Source of the DNA: Lepidodermella squamata
Taxonomy: Eukaryota; Gastrotricha
Assembly (NCBI GenBank): GCA_047495785.1
Contig: JBLDXI010000003.1
Location: 1 to 64,000, forward strand
DNA: 64,000 bases
Direction: 5' to 3'
Shown here piece by piece: positions 12,683 through 23,383 of the stretch. The notes beneath the pieces are model-generated. The model had not been told where the DNA came from and did no database searches. It was given only the letters and a program-made list of their open reading frames with translations. The position numbers were made by a program, and so were the translations under genes. The first letter of the stretch is position 1. The number at the start of each line of letters is the position of its first letter.

Positions 12683-13639
12683 CCTAGCGAATGTCAAAAA
12701 AACGAACCATACTGATTGGTACGCCACGTTGCGAATGTCAATCGGAAATTTAAGTTTTAGCGCTAAGAAACAAATCACGGGCAATGGATGTCGCGAATTT
12801 CATTGTATTCTATCTCTCTCCAAGCTGGCAATCAATTTAAATGAATGGGCATGTAAAACTGGAAAACGGCAACTGAACTGAAACTCAAATCCGGGGCTAA
12901 AAACTCAACGAAAAAGCGGTAACGAAAAAACGTAGGGAAATGCGCAATCTTCAACTTTATTATTATTGTATTAATTTCTCAAATAAATAATTACTACAAT
13001 GTTATAGCCAGTGTAGTTTCAACACGTACAGTAGATGGCTGGTTGGTCCGCAGCGAATGCGCAACCGCCGTGATATTCGAAGCTGCCATCGAAGCGTTGG
13101 CTGGCCCGCATTCGAGGAATAATAATAATTAGTAACACAGCGTCAAGTCACCGACAAGAACACCAACAATAATAACATTAGTAAAGCTGGAAACCGAGTG
13201 AAAAAAATCGATAGCATCGATCATAATTTGTAGCACAGTTACGTTTGTAAGTGGTGTAATGATGAGTAATCGCACACACAAAACGCAAAAAAATACGTAC
13301 AAAAATACTGATGTATATCTATTAGCATATACTGAATGAATGCAAGTATATTAGCAGACCCAATTGAAAAAAAGTAGAAAGTACCGCTCCTATAATATTA
13401 TAACAAAAGATGACCAGAAATATCACCAGTGCAGAGTTTCGAATTTCAGATGATAATCGATAAACGAGAGAACACGATTCGAAGAGAAAAGTAAAGATTG
13501 TTCGAAATCGATGGCGAAATGAGTTGGAAATCGAGTGACCGAGGGATTGCAATCGAATTGAACGAAGGAACGAAAGAGTGAAAACGATATTTGACCATCA
13601 TTGAGATTTTGTGTGTGTTCGAAAAACGGCCCATAGCTT

Positions 13640-14396
13640 ATGGTAAGTGAATTGTCTAATTCATGTGCAGAAGAATTGTCACCGCAATAAATGAAAAATA
13701 GGTGGACGTGTTGGTGGTTGTGCTGCCGGTGGTGCTGGGCTCGCTTGCCCTGCTCGCCGTCGGCATTCTCGTGTGGTGCTGCTGCTGCGGCGGCCGGCTG
13801 CACCGCCAGCGCCTCGCCGCCTACCTCGCGCAACAGCACCCGACGCTGTTCGGCGGCGGCGGCGGCTCTAATACCAGTAGTGGGAACAGCCATTCGGCAT
13901 CGGCTAATGGAAAACGGTCGGTGGTGCTGGCGGGTGCGAACGGCCGCATCGCGACGGTGACGACATCGGCAGCCATCATGTCATCGTCGTCCGGCCCACG
14001 TTCCATCTACAACTATTCAAATGGCAGCGACAAGGCAGGGTTTACGAACTTGGAAACAGCTACGCATACAGGGGCGGCAATGGGACATCATGGCGGAGGC
14101 GGAGGCGGTGGGATGTGGGGCCGGAATGACGACGAAGACGACGAGCGAATGATAGCGTCGTACAACTACTTGCGCAACCACAACCAGCCGGCGTCGATTT
14201 ACCAGCACCAGAATTACGCATTCTACGACGACTTTGATGGCGGTCTGCTGCAGCACGGCTTTGCAACGGCGACAGGCGATGAAGACCCGGACTCGTGGGA
14301 GGCGTCGACGCTGCCAAGTGGCGGCATTGGCGGTGGGTCGAAGCTGGTGATTCAGTCATCGCCCGACCTGCTAGCCTACTCGGCATGGGCGGCCAG

Positions 14397-14430
<34 letters not shown>

Positions 14431-15651
14431 AGCAGCATTAGCAACGGCAGTGGGAGTACAGGCAAGCATTGGGACTACTCGCCGTACTTTGCCGTGCCGG
14501 ATAATCACTACCAACAGCAACACCAGCAGCCACAGCACAACAACTACTATTACCAACAGCAACAGCAACAACAGCAGCCGAATAGGCAGAGGCCGCATTT
14601 CGGCTCAGATTCAGCTGCAACGGCTGCTGCCGCTGCATCTGCAGTGGGTGTCAACATGCTGAATGGCAACAACGGCAACAGAACGCATCGCAACGGTGGC
14701 TCGGCGTCACTCATGGGTACGCAACAATTGCAGTTGCAATTGCAGAGGCAGCAACAGCAACAGCAGCAGTTGGCTCAGCAGCAGACTGCGACTACAGCAA
14801 CGGCAACGGCAACGGGTGTTTTCTCGGGTGCGGAGCTGGGCCTGAACCTGGACGAGCGCGAGGCGGCGGAGACGCTGAGCAGCATCAGCAGCCACGCGTC
14901 CTCGAACGTGTCGTACGGCGCGTACAACCTGGCGAGCGGCGCCGCTGTCAGTTCACTCGCGCCTATTGCAACTGCTAATGCGACGAATACGTTGAGCTCG
15001 ACTGCATCAGATGCACGGCCTTCCAATCAGCAACTGCCTGCATTGCTGAGACCGACGGCTGTTAGAACTGCTGCTGCTGCTACGACTGGAGCGATGCCTG
15101 TGATGATGATGACACATGCGACGACACTTGCACCACAACCACAACAACAACAATCTGAGGCGGTGAAGAACAGCAACAGCCCGAGGTACAACAACCATGA
15201 TGAAGATGATGATGAGGAGGATGACGGGGACGAGGAAGAGGATGGCAGTTTGGCCGGTTTCACAGCCTCCGATTACGACTACGACGACGACGACGACGAT
15301 GTCGGCGACAATGCAGACCATGACGACGTCAATCGAGCAAATACCAATGCGAATGCAAAAGCTGCAGTGGCAGCGATGGCAGCAACGGCAGGTGTCGCAT
15401 CGTCTTCATTGATGCTGCCTACTGCTTCAGCTGCTGCTGCTGCTGCTAATCTACACTCCTCCTCCTCCTCCTTCTCGCCCGCCTCCTATGTATCGCAGTC
15501 TGCTAGCGGTGGCGGTGGTGGTGGTGGCATTGACAACAACAGTAACAACTACAACCTAAGTAGTGGTGTCATCACCAGCACCGCCATTCCAACGGTGACT
15601 GTCACATCGGCAAAGCTAGATCCACCCGATTCGGGCGGCGTCTTTGTTTGA
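13640..15651 (+). CDS. Predicted single-pass membrane protein with long low-complexity tail (650 aa)
   Basis: I do not recognise a family. The main exon is 13,702-15,651, opened by an AG acceptor at 13,700-13,701. Just upstream, an ATG at 13,640-13,642 is followed directly by gtaagt, and joining it across the 59 bp intron gives Met-Val-Asp-Val in frame, so I infer that the start codon forms the end of exon 1. Residues 4-26 are a hydrophobic helix followed by CCCC, a likely palmitoylation site, then a basic stretch (HRQR). The rest is disordered: runs of Gly, Asn, Gln, Ala, Ser and Asp/Glu, Tyr-containing patches, and an acidic block near residues 500-540. There is no cleavable signal, so a short N-terminus outside and a long cytoplasmic tail is the likely topology. 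The C-terminus ends GGVFV, which could be a PDZ ligand. Confidence 0.75.
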
Positions 15652-17288
15652 CCAGTCCAAAGAGCGGCGCCTGATAATCTAAAAAAGACACCCCCGGTTG
15701 TTGCTGTTGGCGCAATCAATCATTCATTCATTCATTTTTTATGTCGGATCTTTCAGCTGTAAACATACATTACATGAAAACGTACAGATGCTACTATGCT
15801 AATACTACTACTACTACTACTACTATGTACTACTTGTGGTCAGTTCAACGTTTCAAACTATACCTACTACTTCTATTAATAATGGGAAACAACGCAAGGT
15901 GATTATTATCATTATTTCATTATTCGCAATGCGTGCATGTATTAACTTGGAATCTAAGCGAGCATAACTGAATAATTGTCAAGCCGAACCGCAGCGAATC
16001 TCGGTGTCCACATTTCTATTGTGCCTATTCGCAGTTGATGGGTTCTGTTCATCTCTTACAACTCACCGGCTTATCAATTATCTTGTTTTGGGGCCAAAAG
16101 CACCACTTTCTTACTTTTACTCACTCGCTCGCTCGCTCGCTTGTCGTGATTCGATTTTATACTTACCTATTTTTTGACTCGTTTGCATCAACGTGAATCT
16201 GCAGTTCAGTTTTTGTTGGTTGCACACTTCATTCCGACATTTTTCTATTATATTGGTTGCTTGTTCAATTTTTCTTCATCTGATGATATTTTTTCTTCAT
16301 TACATTGCATTTTATCGTATTGTGCCTGATGATGATTGTTGATACACAACATTACCTATTTTGTATTAAATGTGCTATTGTGATGGATCTTGTCGATCTG
16401 GTATGGTATGGTTCTCTTCGAACGGGTTTCTCTTATTTTTTTCCAACTCATTTCGCCATCGATTTCGAACAATCTTTACTTTTCTCTTCGAATCGTGTTC
16501 TCTCGTTTATCGATTATCATCTGAAATTCGAAACTCTGCACTGGTGATATTTCTGGTCATCTTTTGTTATAATATTATAGGAGCGGTACTTTCTACTTTT
16601 TTTCAATTGGGTCTGCTAATATACTTGCATTCATTCAGTATATGCTAATAGATATACATCAGTATTTTTGTACGTATTTTTTTGCGTTTTGTGTGTGCGA
16701 TTACTCATCATTACACCACTTACAAACGTAACTGTGCTACAAATTATGATCGATGCTATCGATTTTTTTCACTCGGTTTCCAGCTTTACTAATGTTATTA
16801 TTGTTGGTGTTCTTGTCGGTGACTTGACGCTGTGTTACTAATTATTATTATTCCTCGAATGCGGGCCAGCCAACGCTTCGATGGCAGCTTCGAATATCAC
16901 GGCGGTTGCGCATTCGCTGCGGACCAACCAGCCATCTACTGTACGTGTTGAAACTACACTGGCTATAACATTGTAGTAATTATTTATTTGAGAAATTAAT
17001 ACAATAATAATAAAGTTGAAGATTGCGCATTTCCCTACGTTTTTTCGTTACCGCTTTTTCGTTGAGTTTTTAGCCCCGGATTTGAGTTTCAGTTCAGTTG
17101 CCGTTTTCCAGTTTTACATGCCCATTCATTTAAATTGATTGCCAGCTTGGAGAGAGATAGAATACAATGAAATTCGCGACATCCATTGCCCGTGATTTGT
17201 TTCTTAGCGCTAAAACTTAAATTTCCGATTGACATTCGCAACGTGGCGTACCAATCAGTATGGTTCGTTTTTTTGACATTCGCTAGGA
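15652..17288 (+). other. Intergenic stretch between two membrane-protein genes
   Basis: AT-rich DNA with no convincing exon. Short open frames here are repeated in the other copies only because the whole region is duplicated. It holds a (TAC)n run near 15,806-15,826, a (GCTC)n run near 16,126-16,140 and AATAAT/AATAAA-like text near 17,000-17,015. Confidence 0.6.
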
Positions 17289-17944
17289 ATGAATTCAGCG
17301 AGTGAATTGCATGCACAGGTTGACGCGCTAACAGTCGCCGTGCCCGTCGCTTTGGTTGGAGCTTTCCTCCTCGGCCTGGGCATATCCCTGCTGATTTACT
17401 GGTACATCAAAAAGCGCCGTCAAAATGGCCACGGCTTGTTCAACAAGCCACCGCCGAAGCCACTCGGCTCCAAAGCAAGCACTCTAGCCAAGGTGAGCTA
17501 CACGTTGAGCTATTTTTAGATGAACACCAACTTCTGTTTGCGCTGCAGGCTCGCGAGTGGTCTGCGGCTCACCGCCTCAATACGGCTAAGCAGCGAGAGG
17601 AGGCAGCCGCAACAGCCGAGTCTGAGGTGAAACTGCCGGCCCGCCGATTGCCGCCCATAGCTAGGCGACCTTCGATTCCGCTGCCACCAGAACCTCTGGT
17701 GCAATTATCAGCGGGACAGGGCGAATCGACTGATGCCATGAAAGCGCACCGGCCAAGACGAGCGCCTGCGAGCATCTTGCAGTCGCAGCAACAGCAGCAG
17801 CAGCAGCAGCCGACGCCGGCGCAGTCGAACCAAGAGACGGCCATCGAAATGATGCCTATCAAGCCACCCCCTCCGAAAATCAAACACCAATCGATCAGCA
17901 GCGGTGTCAACTTTGCCGATTCAATGACCGCTAGAATTCTGTGA
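17289..17944 (+). CDS. Predicted single-pass membrane protein with basic Pro/Gln-rich tail (199 aa)
   Basis: Exons 17,289-17,492 and 17,549-17,944 join in phase 0 across a 56 bp intron (gtgagc...gcag). Residues about 12-37 form one transmembrane helix ending in the stop-transfer motif KKRR. The cytoplasmic part has Pro-rich motifs (PPPKP; RRLPPIARRPSIPLPP), a run of eight Gln, and a final PPPPK segment, which could bind SH3 or WW domains. There is no signal peptide, so a type III topology with an extracellular N-terminus of about 12 residues is likely. No family was recognised. The gene sits between two other membrane-protein genes in the same orientation. The copy in segment B is identical in translation; the copies in A' and B' are damaged. 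Confidence 0.75.
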
Positions 17945-19300
17945 TTCTAACAGCTGCAATGGTCGTAAGAGCAACTAATTTTAGATTTTAGATGTTTCTC
18001 TACTACCCATTTTCATGCTGCTGATTTTAATGAAATGATCTCGAGTGATTTTTATATACGATTTTGTACCTCTTATTTATGCTTTTTTTTACTTGAAGTG
18101 TGCAATAAAGGTTTGACGATATTTGAAATTTCAAAGAGTGAAGAAATGAACGATAAACAGTTATGGTGAATATTATCATTTTTCCATCGGTGTTTTCTAA
18201 AATGTCTATAATAATCATAATCAGTTGTTCAATGATTTTCTTTTTATTCGAGATTTCATTCCCTGGACAACTAAATATTATGATGGACTCAGAGAGCATG
18301 TTGTAATTTACGTCTGCCGGCGGAAGCTGATCAAAGGTCCATAAGCACTTGGAGAGTCAACATACCGGATTGGCAAGAGGGTTCTAGTCTTGCGTTCTAG
18401 ATATATGCCTCCGAAAGTCGGAAGTAGCGCCCTCATCTCTTGCATGCTTACAGATTTTTTAAATAATGTTGAAGTCCATGAAGGCCTTCGTGAAGCCGTA
18501 ATGACATGGTGAGCTGTTCAGCACCCCTGAACAGATATCATCGATGCTGTGGTCTGAAATTAGTAGTTCGACGACTACTACTCATTCTGTTCTATTCGCG
18601 GGGAAATTACGTCAGCAATAAGCTTTGCTCTCAAATATCATATGTGCCGCCCGAAAAGGTGGCATTTAGAAGAATGAATCAAATGATCGGCGTGCTCATT
18701 TCACCCAAATCGAACGTTTCCACGGGCAGTCGGAACCGTGTTAACAAATCAATCGTGCACGGGACTGACATGAAATATGCATACAATCGCCACGAACGGC
18801 CGCATTATTAATGTTTGATGTACTATTGCGTCATCTTCGAAAATGTGCTTGAATGTTTTGAGGCCCCCCGCTCAACCCACTGAGTGAATCGATGGATCGA
18901 TCGGTCGCCGGTGCGTAGCCGTGACACAAGTTTATATACAAATGAGTGGCGTGGATACGTGAGCTTACCTGGGATGTATCGGCTGCTATAAACAAATCGC
19001 CCAGTACATGACGTTGCAATCATCGAGGAAACCGAGTGAAGTAACCCGTTTCAACCTTCTTACTAAGGGCTTCGTAACACGGCACAGGCTTAAAGTAGCC
19101 AACTTAAAGACACTTTTATTTGCATGTTGACTTTTTACCACTTTATGCACCACCAGCGATCATCTTATCCTTTTATTTTGCTTGGGATCACAATATTGAT
19201 TAGTCGTATACTTCGCATGATCACTTGCTTTTCAGATTTACATCAATCAGATTTACATATTCAGAAATTTGCATAGGCCATCGGCATTTGAAAGAAAGAC
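17945..19300 (+). other. Gene-poor stretch, function unknown
   Basis: No exon is supported. It includes an AATAAA (about 18,103) that could end the upstream gene, a CRE-like ttacgtca near 18,607, and several short open frames on both strands with no conserved pattern. It is present in all four copies of the repeated locus. Confidence 0.55.
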
Positions 19301-20521
19301 ATGGCGTGTGAAACTCGCCAAGTTTTCACTTACCTGTTGTTCTCGGCGTGCTTAGCAGTTTGCTATGCAACTCAGGAACAAGTAGGTGCCGATTTTACGG
19401 CAATATCATCGACAGTTTCGATCGGGTCGTTGCTCGTTGTTGCCGTAGTAGCTTTGGCAGTTATTTCGCTGGTTCTGGCAAATTGCGGCGACAGCTCGCC
19501 TCCGCAGACGGTCGGCCAGCCGATGAAAGGCCACAACGTGCAGCCGGCGCCTGGCATGGTTCGCCAGCCGCAGCCAGCTCACGTTCAGGCGACGTTTGGC
19601 GCTAACAGTAAATAACGCCCTATTTTTGTTCAATCACTTTAAAACTGTTTTTTTATAGGCAACGATTATGAAAATGCGGCTCGCGCCGGTCTGGGCTTCC
19701 TAGATAATGCCCTCGGAATGGGCAATGGACGAACAAGTATGCATGTATCTGTGAATGCCCCGCCGCCACACTATGGATACCCGCAACCACCGCCTTCGGG
19801 GCCGCGAAAACCTGCCCCAGCAGCCGCTAATGTGACCATGTCCACAAATGTTGCCGCACCGGCAGTCGGCATGAGCGTTAAAGCCTCGGCTCCCGTCGCC
19901 CCTCCAGCCGCTCACGTGTCCATGTCGACGGTAAAATCCTTAAAATAATTAATCCCTTAACGCATCCCTTAAATTGTCTCTTCTGAACATAGAATGTCGC
20001 GCCTGCTGCGAGCATGCATGTCTCAGCCGGTCATCCAACGTCGATGGGCGTGAGCATGGGTGGATTCGGAGGCGGTTTCTTCGGTGGACCAGCTGTTAGT
20101 GTGACGGCTGCCGGCGGCGGTTACGGAGCCCCCTCCGGTTACTACGGCGGCGCAGTCGCTGCGCCGTCCATGGGCGTTGGTGTCGGCATGAACACAGGCC
20201 ACGCTTCGATGAGCATGTCAGGGGGTAAGCCTTCAGCTCGCATCCTGCTTGAAATACATATTTTATCATGGCACAATTTTATCTCTTGCAGGTGGTTGGG
20301 GAGGCGCGTCTCATGTGGATGCTGACTTCGGCGGAGGTGGATTCGGAAGCGCTGGTGGCGGCGGGCACGCTTCGTTTGCGGCGGCTGGAGCAGGTGGTGG
20401 CGGCGGCTGGAACATGTCTTCGTCAACGAGTGGTCACTATTCCGAGTCCCACTCCGAAACAACGACTGTCAACGGACAGGTGACGTCGCACAACGCGTCG
20501 GGAATGCAAACCTCTTGGTAA
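19301..20521 (+). CDS. Predicted membrane protein with Gly/Ala/Met-rich repetitive tail (346 aa)
   Basis: Four exons join in frame: 19,301-19,607, 19,659-19,930, 19,993-20,224 and 20,292-20,521, with introns of 51-67 bp. The N-terminus looks like a signal peptide (hydrophobic about residues 9-22, ending CYA). A second hydrophobic segment (about residues 38-59) would span the membrane. The long tail has Pro-rich text, repeated VSMST/MSTNVA-type units, then Gly-rich stretches (GGFGGGFFGG, GGGGGW) and a Ser/His/Thr-rich end. No catalytic domain is seen. The composition resembles structural or cuticle-like proteins, but that is only an analogy. A CpG-rich coding sequence and AT-rich introns support the exon model. 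Confidence 0.78.
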
Positions 20522-21022
20522 CTGCCAAGGCGCAATGTCAATGCCGCATGTTATTCCTGGTTTTATCGAAAATCACAATTACTGTTACGTTGTATTCTGT
20601 CGTAATGTCAAAATTTCTCAATTTTTTGTGTTGTGTTGGTTTCCAATCGAATATTTTGTTTAGTTTTCTGAACGAATCCATTAGTCTGCTCGTTTAAGCT
20701 TATAACTTCCTACCTATACCAGTCAGATTATTGATAAAATGAACTGCTGTTTTGATGTCAAATCGTTGGATCAATAAAACCGAGAAGAATATCGGCCATT
20801 GTGTCTTGGCAACTCTTTCTTATGGATTATTTTCTACCGTGTTTGTTAATGCATTATTGAGTAGAACAGGCTTACAGTGCAGCCGCTCGCGACGGCGCGA
20901 GGCGTTGCATCGATTTGACGAGAGGAGAAGACACTAGCATTCGAACCATAACAACATTAAACGACGCTCTGCTCTTTCTATCTCTCTAAAACGGTAGCTT
21001 ATATTCTCTAGCAATTTTCGCC
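20522..21022 (+). other. Intergenic 500 bp
   Basis: No coding exon is supported. It contains the 3' end of the upstream gene (an aataaa at about 20,773) and the presumed promoter of the next gene. Short frames here have no protein-like features. Confidence 0.5.
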
Positions 21023-21489
21023 ATGCTGAAATTTCTAAGCAGTCATGGGAAATGGTCGTTTGCATTCTTCGGCCTTATTCTGGCAGTCTCGTTGACCTCA
21101 AGTCAAGTTGAGGCAAAGTTAGGGTCCAATGGCACAAGTCGCCTCGGCCCTCTGTTGTACATCTATGCCGGAGTTCTTGGTGGCGTACCCGTCCTTTGCT
21201 GCCTCTGCATTTGCTTGTGCGTCTGCTGCCGAGCTCGCGGTAGTCGTAAGAACAAGGTTAGCCAACAACTGAATATCTCCAGTTGCTCAAGATTGTTTAT
21301 TTTCAGGAACTGATTGAGCAACAAAAGAGCCTAAATCGAAATTATCCAGGGGGACCTCCAGTTCAGGGTGCCATTCCCTTACAAAACGTTGCTTATGGTG
21401 GCGGAATGGGCGGTGTTGCGCCAGGATATGCATATGACCAACCCGTTACACCCCATTCTGGCTACGGCGGTTATGATAGCAGAGCATAA
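21023..21489 (+). CDS. Small Cys-rich single-pass membrane protein (138 aa)
   Basis: Exons 21,023-21,256 and 21,307-21,489 join in phase 0 across a 50 bp intron. There is a signal peptide (hydrophobic residues 11-27, ending SSQVEA), a short extracellular part with one N-glycosylation site (NGT), then a transmembrane segment whose inner end is packed with Cys (CCLCICLCVCCRAR). The basic stop-transfer RKNK follows, then a Gly/Tyr/Pro-rich tail (GGYGGYDSRA at the end). The plan, with signal, short ectodomain, TM with Cys cluster and PY-rich tail, recalls Shisa/VOPP1/WBP1-type adaptors, but the ectodomain lacks their Cys pattern, so I do not assign the family. An AATAAA follows at about 21,603. 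Confidence 0.8.
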
Positions 21490-21675
21490 CTTCTTCAGTG
21501 TCAAAAGGAATCACCATCGTTTGACCCGGTTAAATGCAGTTCTCGGTGTGGCTTTCAGTTTATTCTGACTTCTGACTTGATGAAATTGTATTTCTTTTGA
21601 ACAATAAATTCTTAGAATGAGGTTCTTCACCATTTTATTAACTTCATCAAGTTACGTGAGCGAAATTTCACGCAT

Positions 21676-22270
21676 AGTTAGTTAGTTAGTAGTTTTATTT
21701 TTGCTCCCAACATGTTACAATTTTTTTAGGTATCTATCATATAGATACTAAGTAGTTATATATATCACATATATATTGATAAATCTGGAGCCAGGGACAC
21801 TTATGCGCCCTGTCCATCCGCATCACAGCATTGAGATAGAATTTTTAACATTATTTTTAAAAATAAGTCTATCTTTGATATCAATAATATTTACAGGCAA
21901 TTTGTTCCACTTATTAACTACTCTATAGCTGAAAAAATTATACAATACATCGAGATGAGATTTACGCATTAAGAGATAATACTTGTGACTACGCGTGTCA
22001 TAATTAGATTTTTTAATATCGAAAAAGCAAGTGGTGTGCAAGTTAACATTTCCTTTTAGAATATCATTTGTAACGCACAGGTCCCTTACTTGGTGGCGTT
22101 GAATAATACTTAAGCGATTAAGAGAACGAAGCCTTAATTCATAGTCGTGTGTTTTCATGACTCGCCACGTGAAATTTTTTTGGACACTTTCTAACAACTT
22201 CTGGTCACCGATAAACCTAGGAGACCATACTGTGCTACAATAAAGAACTATAGGTAGTACATAGTGCATA
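21676..22270 (-). mobile_element. 3' fragment of a non-LTR (LINE) retrotransposon
   Basis: The frame 21,823-22,269 encodes about 148 residues typical of the region after the reverse transcriptase fingers and palm in CR1/jockey-like elements: LYCSTVWSPR, LLESVQKNFTWRV, YELRLRSLNRLSIIQRHQVRDL and a closing YRVVNKWNKLP. The catalytic part is missing, so the copy is 5' truncated at about 22,270. Beyond the stop, the element appears to end in a short ACTA/CTAA tandem tail (seen on + as gttagttagttagtag near 21,679-21,694), as several LINE clades do. It is a dead copy. Confidence 0.8.
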
Positions 22271-23167
22271 CGCTACGCTCGCTGCAGTTTTATCTTGCAA
22301 TCTTTATTCCTCTTTCGCGGACGTCAGTTTTAGCAGGGCCTATTACTGTCCCCTGTCGCCTGTCCCCTTGCCTATCCCCACGGCCCAATGAAGCAAAATG
22401 AATCATCAGGCGCTAAAACTACATGAGGGATGGTGATATAAGTGGCGTAGAGTCTTGTAATAGCCATTTTTCCTGGTGCGCTTTACAGCTTCAATTCCGC
22501 ATAGCTTCCCCTGAAAACTAAGACATCATCAGAAACAGAACGCTGCTCTTTCACGATTCGTCAGCATTTAGCATTCAGCAAAAAAAGTCCTCAAATGTCT
22601 GCAGCAAATTTTAGTTTAATAAATTGCTGCTATAATTTTTAAACATGTTAAATAGTTTTTTTATTAGCAAATTATGAATTTTATTTTTGCGTGCAGTGGT
22701 TTTCACCTTGATTAATCAAAAATTATTACAGATTACGTTCCGCTTCAGGCTTTTTGAGGCTTTAAACGGGCAGGAAGGTGTCGATTTCTTGATGTCGCCG
22801 TCCTGCGTGGAGGCGTAGGTTACTGATCAATAACGACTAATGTTTCATTTGATGCAGTGTATGATATATTTTACGTTACTAATATGAACGTTCTTAGATC
22901 CTCTATCTACTTCTTTATCTATCAGGATTTACATATCATTCCATCCTTTTTGTTGTCTCACTTTTAATGTGCCTCAGAAAATGGTAGCTGCTTGTCAATT
23001 TGTGCATTAGTTGTAGGGTAGATCTGATCTTATTCCCAGTGGGCTTACTATTGACGTCCTCAGATGTTTCAAGTTTCAACTTCAGGCTATCGGCTGTCTA
23101 CATGTATTCTCGTTTAGGTCGTTGTTGAATAAGCGTTTACTATTGCCGCTATTTATTACTCATAACG
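22271..23167 (+). other. Intergenic stretch upstream of G gamma
   Basis: AT-rich sequence without a recognisable exon. Its right end must include the promoter and leader of the G gamma gene. I see no repeat or RNA gene that I can support. Confidence 0.5.
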
Positions 23168-23383
23168 ATGGCTACTGGTCAATCTGCTGCTGCTCTTCAG
23201 CTGAAGCAAAGCATGGTGCAACTGCGCAAGGAAGCGAGTCTGAAGCGTCTGCCGGCCAGCCAAACGCTCAACGAATTCGTGCGCCACATCCTGGACAGCC
23301 AAGACAAGGACGCTCTGGTAATGGGCTTCCCATCCAAGAAGGACAATCCGTTCTCGGAGAAGAGCGGATGTTTGCTACTATAA
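23168..23383 (+). CDS. Heterotrimeric G-protein gamma subunit
   Basis: A 71-residue single-exon frame has the full G-gamma plan. An N-terminal helix pairs with G beta (LKQSMVQLRKEASLKRLPAS), followed by a middle segment and the conserved NPFSEKSGC near the end. It finishes in the CAAX box CLLL; the final Leu predicts geranylgeranylation, which anchors G beta-gamma to the plasma membrane. The length matches the family (68-75 residues). The start at 23,168 gives the usual short acidic-free N-terminus; there is an in-frame alternative only downstream. Which paralog it is cannot be decided here. Confidence 0.92.
   Translation: MATGQSAAALQLKQSMVQLRKEASLKRLPASQTLNEFVRHILDSQDKDALVMGFPSKKDNPFSEKSGCLLL

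Larger units (their letters stand above)
10500..13530 (-). repeat. Segment B': inverted copy of about 16,440-19,469
   Basis: This is the reverse complement of about 16,440-19,469 and parallel to 1,838-4,870 in A' (offset 8,660-8,665). With B it forms inverted arms of about 2.7 kb around a spacer of about 312 bp (10,500-10,811). It ends abruptly at 13,530, where the shared text (ending gagttggaaa) changes to sequence found nowhere else in the window. It carries a 5' fragment of one gene and a frameshifted copy of another. Confidence 0.92.
13531..21489 (+). repeat. Segment A: reference copy of the duplicated locus
   Basis: This is the most complete copy of the repeated locus and the only one contiguous with the rest of the window. 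Positions 13,531-13,690 occur only here. All four genes in it splice into open frames without correction, so it is the copy to use for annotation. From about 21,304 onward no inverted partner is visible. Confidence 0.9.

Noticed and set aside
13423-13893. A 156-codon minus-strand frame
   Set aside because: It crosses the joint at 13,530 and lies opposite a real exon; its Ala-rich half is the shadow of that exon.
18506-18811. A 101-codon frame (also at 9,849 and, inverted, at 2,496)
   Set aside because: It appears several times only because the locus is duplicated; it has no signal, domain or splice support.
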